Shown: positions 15,799 to 24,174 of the stretch, piece by piece
How positions within the stretch are numbered: the first letter of the stretch is position 1
Layout of the letters: every line of letters starts with the position of its first letter
NCBI GenBank assembly: GCA_947259305.1
Contig: CAMYML010000004.1
Span: forward strand, 1 to 40,014
Length of the DNA stretch: 40,014 nucleotides
DNA from: an uncultured Gammaproteobacteria bacterium
Lineage (GTDB): Bacteria; Pseudomonadota; Gammaproteobacteria; GCA-001735895
Reading direction: 5' to 3'
Position numbers and translations under genes: made by a program
Notes under the pieces: generated by a model
The model's database searches: none
Seen by the model: the letters and a program-made list of their open reading frames with translations, nothing else
What the model was told of the DNA's origin: nothing

Positions 15799-17994
15799 TC
15801 AGCCTTTGGACAGGCTCGAACTTATGGCCTGTTGTTTGTTTACGGCACCGAGGAAGTCGTTAACCGCCACCGGTCGGCCGAAAAGAAAGCCCTGCATGAT
15901 GTGACAGCCAAGGCTATCCAGGTACTCCGACTGGGCGGTGCTTTCCACGCCTTCGGCGATGACATTGATGCCGAGACCCTGCGCCATGCCGACGATGGCC
16001 GCAACCAGGGCCGCGCCCTTTTTCGAATGCTCGATTTCGGAGACGAACGAGTAATCGATTTTCACCGTGTGCACCGGTAGTTCGCGCAGATAGTTAAGCG
16101 AAGAATACCCGGTGCCGAAATCATCGATCGCAATCGATATTCCCTTGTTCGACAAAACCTGCAGCTTGTAGATACAGGACTGGATATCGCTCATGAACAT
16201 GTTTTCCGTGATCTCGATCTCGAGCCGGTTGGGTTTGATGTGCAGGTCCTCGATGTAGGCAACCAGGTTTTCCGGGAACTCTTTTTGCCGGATATCGGTG
16301 GCTGACAGGTTGACGCTGACTTTGATCTCGCTTTCCAGGAAAGTTTTATCGCTGAACAAATCGACCGCCACGCGATTGAGTACCCACTCGGTAAGCTGAT
16401 CGATGATGCTGGATTCTTCCGCGTGCGCGATAAAATAGTTTGGCGAGCGCAGGCCGAGCTTGGGATGATTCCAGCGTAGCAGGGCTTCGACGCCGACGAT
16501 CTGCTCGGTTTGCATGTCGATTTGCGGCTGGTAAAACATTTCCAGCTCGTCGTTTTTAATCGCGTTCCTGAGCCCGCTTTCGATGGATATTTTCTCGGCG
16601 GCGGCGTGTTCGAGCTTGTCGTTATAAAAGATGAAACCGTTTTTGCCGGATGACTTGACCTCGTACATCGCCATGTCGGCGTTTTTAACCAGGGTATTGA
16701 TGTCGCTTGAGTCATCCGGGTAGACCGAGATACCGATACTGACATTGACGTAGACTTCCTTGTTTTTCAAAAAGAAAGGCTGCTGCATGCTGGTGATCAA
16801 CTTTTGCGCCACGCGCTCCGCCTGTGCCCTCGAGGTGGGTTGGGGCAGTAGCAGCATGAATTCATCGCCGCCCAGCCTGGCCAGCGTATCGCCGGTTCGA
16901 ATTTCAGTCTTGAGTCGTTCGGCCACCTCGATCAGCAGTTGATCGCCCACCACGTGGCCGAAGCTGTCGTTGATCAGCTTGAACCGGTCCAGGTCGATGA
17001 ACATGACGATCAGGGCTTCACTGGTTCGTTTCGCCTGTTTGATGGCGAGATCCAGGCGATCGTAAAGCATGGCCCGGTTGGGCAGTTTGGTGAGCAGGTC
17101 GTGATAGGCCTGGTAGGTGATCAGCTTCTCGGCTTCTTTGCGGCTGGAAATATCGCGCGCGACACCGTAGGTGCCCTGGTAGCTGCCAACCACTTTTTTC
17201 TCCTTCGAGTCGACCGAGTAAATGCCCATCGAGTTGAGCTCGATCGGGCAGGTCGTGACCTCGAAAGGCCGCTCGGGATCCAGCGGATTGCATTTCAGAC
17301 GGAGTTCGATATTCCGGTTCGAACGACTTTCCCGACGGCGCTCGTTAAAAACGTACTCCGCTTTCAGGTGGTCTTCCTCGATCACAAATTCGCTGTAGTG
17401 CTTGCCGATCAGGTCGGTTTTGTCGTAGCCCAGCAGCCTGGTCACGCTGTCGTTAACAAAGGTGAATTTGCCCGTAAGGTCCAGTATGTAAATCAGGTCG
17501 GGCGAGTTATCCACCATGTAACGATGCAATTGCTCGGAATGTTTGAGGCGGCTCTGGATTTGCGATTTTTCTTCCTCGATGCGCGACCTGTCCAGCGCGT
17601 TGCGGATCGCGTGTTCCAGTTCATCGAAGTTGTAGGGTTTTTTGAAAATATCGTAGGCGCCAAGCCGCATCGCCTCGGTGACCTTGTTAAGCGAAGCCTC
17701 ACCGCTGATGACAATGACGGGCGTTGTCAGCCTTTGATCGCGGATAAAGGATAGAACCTGGTCACCTGATTTTCTCGGCATGTTGAGATCCAGGATGATC
17801 AGGTTGAATTGCCGCTTTTGAATGAGTCCTATCGCCTGATCGCCGTCTTCGGCCTCGGTAATATCGGTCCAGCTTCGCTGCAGCAGCCCGATCAGGCTTT
17901 CACGCGCGCGTTTTTCATCATCCACCACCAGAAAAGAGACCGGCTTGTCCAGGTGCCGGGCTTGTTCTTCAAAATCGATCAAGGAAGTCTCCAT
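15799..17994 (-). CDS. Response regulator with REC-PAS-GGDEF-EAL architecture
   Basis: REC 'VVDDEKRARESL..LIILDLNMPRKSG..VIVISGEA..FKKPYNF'; PAS 'DLIYILDLTGKFTFVNDSVTRLLGY'; GGDEF 'LARLGGDEFMLLLPQ'; EAL 'GVEALLRWNHP' and 'IAIDDFGTGYSSLNYL'. Confidence 0.97.
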   Translation of the reverse strand: METSLIDFEEQARHLDKPVSFLVVDDEKRARESLIGLLQRSWTDITEAEDGDQAIGLIQKRQFNLIILDLNMPRKSGDQVLSFIRDQRLTTPVIVISGEASLNKVTEAMRLGAYDIFKKPYNFDELEHAIRNALDRSRIEEEKSQIQSRLKHSEQLHRYMVDNSPDLIYILDLTGKFTFVNDSVTRLLGYDKTDLIGKHYSEFVIEEDHLKAEYVFNERRRESRSNRNIELRLKCNPLDPERPFEVTTCPIELNSMGIYSVDSKEKKVVGSYQGTYGVARDISSRKEAEKLITYQAYHDLLTKLPNRAMLYDRLDLAIKQAKRTSEALIVMFIDLDRFKLINDSFGHVVGDQLLIEVAERLKTEIRTGDTLARLGGDEFMLLLPQPTSRAQAERVAQKLITSMQQPFFLKNKEVYVNVSIGISVYPDDSSDINTLVKNADMAMYEVKSSGKNGFIFYNDKLEHAAAEKISIESGLRNAIKNDELEMFYQPQIDMQTEQIVGVEALLRWNHPKLGLRSPNYFIAHAEESSIIDQLTEWVLNRVAVDLFSDKTFLESEIKVSVNLSATDIRQKEFPENLVAYIEDLHIKPNRLEIEITENMFMSDIQSCIYKLQVLSNKGISIAIDDFGTGYSSLNYLRELPVHTVKIDYSFVSEIEHSKKGAALVAAIVGMAQGLGINVIAEGVESTAQSEYLDSLGCHIMQGFLFGRPVAVNDFLGAVNKQQAISSSLSKG

Positions 17995-18012
17995 ATTAGT
18001 AAGGCAATAGGG

Positions 18013-20124
18013 TTACTGTTTGAGTGATAACGGAATCGACACTTCGAATAAAGCGCCACCGACTTCGTTTTTCGCGTATTTAATCTGGCCTTTGAAGGCT
18101 CTCAAAATATCGGCCACGACTGACAATCCCAGACCCCGGCCGGCGCCCTCTTTAGCGCTTACCAGTGGCGAGAACAGCAGGCTGCGGGTTTTGGTGTTGA
18201 TGCCTCTACCGCGATCCGAAATGGAAAACTGGGCATAAATCTTGCCGTCGATATTGGTAAAATTCCGGCTGGATACCATGATCGCAGCATCGTCGGCCTG
18301 CGCTTCAACCGCGTTTTTCACCAGGTTGAGCACGATCTGACGGAAAGCGTCACGGGTTACGTCGATCTCGGCGTCGGTTGGATCGAGGTCCCACATGATT
18401 TGAATTTCCCGTTCCGGGCTTATGGCCTTGACGTATAGCGGGATGCTGCCCTGCAGTTCGGTGTTCAGCATCACGGCCTCGGGCTCGACCTCGCCGCCGT
18501 CCTTGAAATTTATAACAATATTGCGAACGCGCTGCAGTTCTTCCTTCAGTATCCCGATTTCCTTGTCACTGCCGGTGCCTCCCGACCTTGCGTTGACGAT
18601 ATCGATGTAATTACCGATCACGCTCAGCGGGTTGCTGATCTCGTGAATCAACTTGTCGATTTCCCTTTGTTCCTGCTCGTTTTTCACGCCCTGCCGTCCC
18701 TGGATGGGCATGTGCTTTATCCAGGTTTCGGCGATGTCTTCCAGGTAGCTGGATATGATGTCGGCCAGCTTCTCCAGGTTGTTGCGCTGCGTTTTATGGC
18801 AACCGACCACAATCGTGCCGATGGCCTCGGTGTCGTAAACCAGCGGAAAGCAGAGTGCAATATGGTGGTTCAGCCGGTGAATGATCTGGCGGTCGGGGAC
18901 GGGCGATTTCCGATGGTCCGGGCCTTCGGCTTCGATCCACAGCTGGCGTTTTTCGAGATAGCTTCGCACCGCCTGGCTTTGGTTGTTTTCGAGCGAAAAT
19001 CTGCACAACGGATCGACCGGTTTAACCTCGTGCAAACTCAAGGATTCCGGGGCCTGGGGGTCATGGTAGAGCAGCGCCAGATGCGAGATCGAAAAATATA
19101 ACTGCATATCCCGCGCCACTTTCGCGAGCAGCTTGCCCGGGGTATTCAAAATCGTCGGATAGGTTTCTTCAGCGCTTATGACCTTGATCAGTGAAGCATC
19201 CCTGATTTTGCGCGCGAGCTTGACGGTTTCCTTTTCGATATCCTTGGATAATTGATCCTGGGTCAGGCTCTTTGACCGCGGCAGGCTGATGCCGAGTTTT
19301 TTGGCGGTCTGGGTGACCTTGTCGTGAACGTGAATATAGATATCCTTTAAATCTTTATGCTCGATCAGGGCCGAACGCCATTTGGGGTCGGCGCTGCCGG
19401 CCTCGCACCAGTGGCGGGCAATCTGGCTGGCCTCGGCGACGATCCGGCACAGAATGTCGCTGCCCTGCAGTTGGACCTCGTCTTCGTGGTGAAAACGGAC
19501 CGCGTCTGCGATCGCGGGGCTCAGGCTGGGCCAGCGTTCGATAATACCGGCGCCCAGTTCGGTATGGCTGATGCCGAACTTGGAAATTTCCTGGGCGATG
19601 GTTTCGGCCTCGGTCGTCGAATTAATGATTTTGATGTACTGATCGTGATACTTGGCGTCAAACACGATCTGGCCGATATCATGCAGCAAGCCCGCCAGGT
19701 AGGCATCCTGGGGATACTCGTAGCCGAGCGCGATGGCGATGTCCCTGGCGAACACGGCGCAATAAATAGAGTCCAGCCAGGCGTTGCAGATGTATTTTTT
19801 CTGGGATTCGATCAGCCCGGCAAAGAGTTGCTGTATCGACGAGGTCGCCACCATGGTTTTTACCTGCGCATGGCCGATCAGCGTTACCGCCTGCTCCAGG
19901 TTTTTCAGGGGCTGGTTGATCGCGAATGCGCTGGAATTTGCGGCCATGATCAACTTGCTGGTAAGGGCGGCGTCTATGCTGATCAAGTCGGCCAGCTCGC
20001 CCAGCGAACTATCCGGGTCGTGGCAAATATCCAGCAATTTACAAAGGACATGTGGGGGGCTAGGCAGCCTCACCAATTCCATTGATTCTAATAGCGATTG
20101 TGGCGGACTTCCTAGTTCATACAT
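18013..20124 (-). CDS. HDOD-domain sensor histidine kinase (HDOD - GAF-like - HisKA/HATPase)
   Basis: HDOD 'LPSPPHVLCKLLDICHDPDSSLGELADLISIDAALTSKLIMAANSSAF'; H-box 'LIHEISNPLSVIGNYIDIV'; N-box 'IVLNLVKNAVEAQ'; G-boxes 'ISDRGRGI' and 'GRGLGLSVV'. Confidence 0.95.
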   Translation of the reverse strand: MYELGSPPQSLLESMELVRLPSPPHVLCKLLDICHDPDSSLGELADLISIDAALTSKLIMAANSSAFAINQPLKNLEQAVTLIGHAQVKTMVATSSIQQLFAGLIESQKKYICNAWLDSIYCAVFARDIAIALGYEYPQDAYLAGLLHDIGQIVFDAKYHDQYIKIINSTTEAETIAQEISKFGISHTELGAGIIERWPSLSPAIADAVRFHHEDEVQLQGSDILCRIVAEASQIARHWCEAGSADPKWRSALIEHKDLKDIYIHVHDKVTQTAKKLGISLPRSKSLTQDQLSKDIEKETVKLARKIRDASLIKVISAEETYPTILNTPGKLLAKVARDMQLYFSISHLALLYHDPQAPESLSLHEVKPVDPLCRFSLENNQSQAVRSYLEKRQLWIEAEGPDHRKSPVPDRQIIHRLNHHIALCFPLVYDTEAIGTIVVGCHKTQRNNLEKLADIISSYLEDIAETWIKHMPIQGRQGVKNEQEQREIDKLIHEISNPLSVIGNYIDIVNARSGGTGSDKEIGILKEELQRVRNIVINFKDGGEVEPEAVMLNTELQGSIPLYVKAISPEREIQIMWDLDPTDAEIDVTRDAFRQIVLNLVKNAVEAQADDAAIMVSSRNFTNIDGKIYAQFSISDRGRGINTKTRSLLFSPLVSAKEGAGRGLGLSVVADILRAFKGQIKYAKNEVGGALFEVSIPLSLKQ

Positions 20125-20458
20125 TACGGAGTTTCTTATTTAAAGTCTCGGAAGAAGCAGGAACCGAAATACTATACTACATTTCTGTGCCTGATTTGCG
20201 CCTGGTCAGGACAATTTGTCGGAAAACGGCGCAAGACGATGTCAAACCGTACTATCGCATATCAGGGTAAACTAAGGAGGCCGATCACAGTTTTGCCAGT
20301 TATTGAATGCCAGGGCCGACCTGTCAGAGCGGCCTCAGACCGCCCTCTACTGGCCGTGGCTGTGCCCGGAATGGCTCAAGCCGCCAGCCACGATTACGGT
20401 GGTCGCTGCCCGGCTGCGATAAGACAGGGTAACTGGCACTTGGAATACAAAGGTTCGT

Positions 20459-20623
20459 ATGAGTCCCCGGCAAGCGGAAGAGGTTGCGGCAGTGGCGGCA
20501 TGCGCTGACTTTCTGCAGTGCCTGCCCGGTAAGGCCCTCGCAGAGGCGACAGATCCGAAAATCGGCTACTTCAATAATCCTCGTTTCATTGTCGCGGGAC
20601 AGAATCAGACCGATAGCCAATAG
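20459..20623 (+). CDS. Putative 54-aa small protein MSPRQAEEVAAVAACADFLQCLPGKALAEATDPKIGYFNNPRFIVAGQNQTDSQ
   Basis: ATG at 20459, stop TAG 20621-20623; protein-like composition in this frame; weak AAGG upstream. Below the length cut-off of the supplied ORF track. Confidence 0.35.
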   Translation: MSPRQAEEVAAVAACADFLQCLPGKALAEATDPKIGYFNNPRFIVAGQNQTDSQ

Positions 20624-20761
20624 CCGACATTCCCCGTGGTACGGAGACGGCAGCGGCACATTGAGCTGGTTTGAATTGCACACATCGGGCGAAGCTGGCA
20701 ACAGCGGTCGGGATTGTTAAGCGTTTTCTTGCGCCGCGTCTCAATCACGCGCAAGTTTCGC

Positions 20762-20767
20762 TATAAT
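20762..20767 (+). promoter_or_regulatory. Consensus -10 element (TATAAT) upstream of arfB
   Basis: Exact TATAAT 17 nt before the ATG at 20784, with no good -35 hexamer; preceded by the inverted repeat CTTGCGC-N14-GCGCAAG (20728-20755). Confidence 0.45.
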
Positions 20768-20783
20768 CCGGTTTTTACCTGGA

Positions 20784-21206
20784 ATGCCGGCAATGCTGCA
20801 AATCTCTCGCAATGTTGAAATCCCCGGTGACGAGATCGAGTTGTCGGCCATTCGCGCCCAGGGCGCCGGCGGGCAGAACGTTAACAAGGTGTCGTCGGCG
20901 ATTCATTTACGTTTCGATATCAATGCCTCGTCGCTGCCCGATTTTTACAAACAACGCCTGCTGCTGTTGCGCGATCGACGTATCAGCAAGGATGGCGTGG
21001 TTATCATCAAGGCGCAGCAATACCGGACCCAGGAGAAAAACCGGCAGGCGGCGCTCGATCGGCTGCAGGAATTAATCCAGGCGGTGGCGGTCGTACGCAA
21101 GGCCAGAAAGCCGACCAAACCGAGCAAGCGCTCGCAGAGCAAACGTCTCGATTCCAAAACCCGCCACGGCAAGACCAAGTCGTTGCGCGGCAAGGTTAGC
21201 GAATAA
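20784..21206 (+). CDS. arfB: Alternative ribosome-rescue peptidyl-tRNA hydrolase ArfB (YaeJ)
   Basis: 'EIELSAIRAQGAGGQNVNKVSSAIHLRFDI' with GGQ motif, and a basic C-terminal tail (KKxTKPSKRSQSKRLDSKTRHGKTKSLRG-like). 140 aa. Confidence 0.95.
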   Translation: MPAMLQISRNVEIPGDEIELSAIRAQGAGGQNVNKVSSAIHLRFDINASSLPDFYKQRLLLLRDRRISKDGVVIIKAQQYRTQEKNRQAALDRLQELIQAVAVVRKARKPTKPSKRSQSKRLDSKTRHGKTKSLRGKVSE

Positions 21207-21245
21207 CCGACTGTAGAATCTGTCTCTTATTCATGACCACGAATC

Positions 21246-21310
21246 ATCCCGGCCAGGAAGCCGGGATCATGCAATGGGTGCGCGTAACAAGGTCTCCGCG
21301 TGCGCGGGGA
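21246..21310. repeat. Pair of REP-like palindromes
   Basis: ATCCCGGC-caggaa-GCCGGGAT (21246-21267), then TCTCCGCG-tg-CGCGGGGA (21293-21310, one mismatch), between convergent genes arfB and the histone-like gene. Confidence 0.6.
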
Positions 21311-21344
21311 CGACTCAAACTGCTGGCAACTGTCGCCGCTAATT

Positions 21345-21848
21345 CTAGGATTTGATCTTTTTCATTCCTTTGGCCGCCAGCCTTCTGATTTTCGCGATCT
21401 GTTGTTTTTCCCAGCGCTGACCAGCGGCCACCATCATTTTGGCTTTTTTCTCACCCAGCTTCAATAATTCCTGCTCGCGTTTCAGTGCCGCCTTGAGGTT
21501 CCCGTTGAGCGCGTCGATTTCAGCCTTTGCAGCTGCCTTGGCCAATTTGATTTCGTCCCTGGCGGCGGAGCGCGCGCTCCTGAGCGTGGCCTTTGTCGCC
21601 TTTAAATCCGCGCGCAGCTGTTTGAGTAACGCTTGCCGGGAACTGGCGGCGGCCTTGCGCTTGGTTACGACGCGTTTCTTTTTAATCGCTGCTTTACTGG
21701 TGGCGGCCTTTTTGACCGACGCGACTTTGCGTTTCGGCGCGGCCTTTTTCTTGACCGAGGTTGATTTCACTTTTGCAGAGGCTTTTTTCCCTATTGCCTT
21801 TTTCGCGGTAGCTTTCTTTTTAACAGCTGACTTTTTGATCGTGGGCAT
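21345..21848 (-). CDS. Lys/Ala-rich histone H1-like DNA-binding protein
   Basis: 'MPTIKKSAVKKKATAKKAIGKKASAKVKSTSVKKKAAPKRKVASVKKAATSKAAIKKKRVVTKRKAAA' followed by a charged helical C-terminal half. Internal Met chosen as start (ORF track starts at 21860). Confidence 0.7.
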   Translation of the reverse strand: MPTIKKSAVKKKATAKKAIGKKASAKVKSTSVKKKAAPKRKVASVKKAATSKAAIKKKRVVTKRKAAASSRQALLKQLRADLKATKATLRSARSAARDEIKLAKAAAKAEIDALNGNLKAALKREQELLKLGEKKAKMMVAAGQRWEKQQIAKIRRLAAKGMKKIKS

Positions 21849-21931
21849 ATTAAAAACCATGAGAGTTGATTAAGGGCCTCCAGAGTACAGAAAACAGGCG
21901 GGCTTATAAAGCGACTACTGTTATCAATTTG

Positions 21932-21985
21932 AAAGCTGCCATCCCGCGGCTTGACCCGATGTGTCGGACCGGCGGGATCCAGCTT
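21932..21985. repeat. Imperfect palindrome/nested hairpin
   Basis: AAAGCTGCCATCCCGC ... GCGGGATCCAGCTTT arms around an inner CCGA-tgtg-TCGG hairpin, in the divergent histone-like/patatin intergenic region. Confidence 0.55.
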
Positions 21986-22205
21986 TAACAGGAAACATTT
22001 GCCCCGGGTGTCAGGCAGGAGACTAACGCTATCACTTCGATGGGCAATGTTGCACAATTAGCGGATTCGAGTCGCGTGCGAAGCAGGGCGGCCGTAGCTG
22101 CCGGATAACACGAACTCCGAATCGAACGCAACACCAACGCTTTTCGCAGTATAGATACGCAGGCAGCGAGTTGGGCAAAAGAAACCAACTGATCAGGGGG
22201 ATGAC

Positions 22206-24044
22206 ATGGAAGATGCAAAAAGCAATCGACGCCTGGGGCTGGCGTTGTCGGGTGGCGGTTTCCGCGCTTCGTTTTATCACATCGGTGTGCTGGCGAGGAT
22301 GGCAGAACTCGGCATGCTTCGACAGGTGGAATCCATCTCCACGGTTTCGGGTGGCTCCATCGTCGGCGCGGCCTATTACCTGTTGTTGAAAAAACTGTTG
22401 GAAAGCAAAACCGACAGCGAAATCACCAACCAGGATTACGTCGACCTGGTGCAGCGGCTCGAGGTGCATTTTCTCGGCGCGGTACAGCAAAACCTGCGCA
22501 TGCGCACCTTCGCCAACCCGCTGAAAAATCTGAAAATGTCGAAGGCGAACTACTCGCGCTCCGATACCATCGGCGAGATCTACGAAAAGTATATTTACGA
22601 TCCCCTGCTCGACGTCGGCGATCGACGTCTAACCATGGGCGACCTGCTTATCACGCCCAATGGGATCGAAGGGAAATTTCATCCGAAGGATGCAACCGTC
22701 GGCAATTCGGCGCGGCAGTGTAAGGTGCCGATATTGATCCTGAACGCTACCAGCCTCAACAGCGGCCACAACTGGATATTTACCGCCACCAGTATGGGCG
22801 AAGTGCCGCCTCGCAACCTGAACTTTCGTGATATCGACAAGAAAGACCGCTACCGGCGCGTGCGATACGATGACATTGATCCGGACATGCGCGCCCCGAG
22901 TTTCAAGCTGGGCAACGCGGTTGCGGCATCGGCCGGAGTGCCGGGCCTGTTTCCACCGATGGCGGTCTCCGGTCTATACAGCGAGCGGCGAGTGCAACTG
23001 GTTGACGGCGGGGTTTACGATAACCAGGGTATCGCCGGGTTACTCGATCCCGACTGGACCTGTACCGATTTCGTCATTAGCGACGCCGCGGGGCAGAGCG
23101 ACGCCACCGACAATCCCGATACCGACACCCTGCCGGTGCTGATCGCCAGTAGCGGCGTCATGGGCGGGCGGGTGCGCGAGGAGATGGTCAACAGCCTGCA
23201 GATATCTCATGGCAGCGAAAAATTCGCCTATTTTCATCTGACCCGCGGCCTGTTTGCGCGCGACATTGTATTTAACAAAGGCGGAGTTTCCAGCAAGCCT
23301 GGTGAAAAAATGAAGGAGGACATCGTCGAATCCGAAAAGGAATTTGAAGTCACCCAGGAAGCGCAGGAGAAACTTGCCCATATTCGCACCGACCTGGATT
23401 CGTTCACCGATGTCGAAGCCGGCTGCCTGCAGGCGGATGCCTACCAGATGTCCAAGCCGCGCCTGCTCAAGCTGAAAGATTACCTGGCGCCGGAGCCGCT
23501 CGCCGGCAACTGGCAATTCAGCCGCTACCTGCCGGCGCTGAAAAATGGCGATGCGATGACGTTGAAGCACCTGGACCTGGGTCGTCACCAGTTCCTCAAA
23601 CCCCTGCTGTATGTCTTCAATGGCGCGACCAGTGTCGCTAAGGCGCTGGGTTTACTGGTGGTCAGTATTCCGCTGATCGCGAGCCTGATCGTTATTTTCT
23701 GGGCGATCGGATGGGCCTTAAAAAAATCCGGTATCGACGTCTACAGGATTCTCGCCGATGAAGTCGAGCGGCAGACTTTCCTTAGTGAGGTCGGGCCCTG
23801 GATATATACCATCGTCATATCGCTGATCCTGTCGTTTATCCTGTCGAAGCTGGCCGACCTGTTGATTCGAGGCAGCGGCAAATGGGCCAGCAGGATTCAG
23901 AAGCTGTTGAAAAGCCCGATGTCGCTGATCACCGGTTTTTTCGTCAGGGCGCTGCTGCCGGTCGTGTTCTCGATACCCATCATCATTTATCTTTACACCG
24001 TCGATCGCTACTTCATCAAGCAGATGGGCAAGCTGGACGGATAA
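22206..24044 (+). CDS. Patatin-like phospholipase with C-terminal transmembrane region (612 aa)
   Basis: 'LALSGGGFRASFYHIGVLARMAELGML..STVSGGSIVGAAYYLL' (oxyanion GGG, GxSxG-type GGS) and 'VQLVDGGVYDNQGIAGLLDP' (DGG). Hydrophobic segments in the last ~150 aa. Confidence 0.92.
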   Translation: MEDAKSNRRLGLALSGGGFRASFYHIGVLARMAELGMLRQVESISTVSGGSIVGAAYYLLLKKLLESKTDSEITNQDYVDLVQRLEVHFLGAVQQNLRMRTFANPLKNLKMSKANYSRSDTIGEIYEKYIYDPLLDVGDRRLTMGDLLITPNGIEGKFHPKDATVGNSARQCKVPILILNATSLNSGHNWIFTATSMGEVPPRNLNFRDIDKKDRYRRVRYDDIDPDMRAPSFKLGNAVAASAGVPGLFPPMAVSGLYSERRVQLVDGGVYDNQGIAGLLDPDWTCTDFVISDAAGQSDATDNPDTDTLPVLIASSGVMGGRVREEMVNSLQISHGSEKFAYFHLTRGLFARDIVFNKGGVSSKPGEKMKEDIVESEKEFEVTQEAQEKLAHIRTDLDSFTDVEAGCLQADAYQMSKPRLLKLKDYLAPEPLAGNWQFSRYLPALKNGDAMTLKHLDLGRHQFLKPLLYVFNGATSVAKALGLLVVSIPLIASLIVIFWAIGWALKKSGIDVYRILADEVERQTFLSEVGPWIYTIVISLILSFILSKLADLLIRGSGKWASRIQKLLKSPMSLITGFFVRALLPVVFSIPIIIYLYTVDRYFIKQMGKLDG

Positions 24045-24174
24045 CTTACCCGGCCTGTACTTAACCGCATACCGAATTTTCGGATAAGCCGCGCATCCTG
24101 AGCCGGGAGGTTGGTACTGGTGCGCTCGAGTCGGTGTTATCATGCCGCGTTTACCTTATGAAGATTCCGCGAAT

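Noticed and set aside
20324-20701. Minus-strand ORF with CxxC pairs (CRLC...CRHC), possible zinc-ribbon protein
   Set aside because: Overall sequence looks random and the opposite strand has a more protein-like short ORF; no supporting homology recognised.
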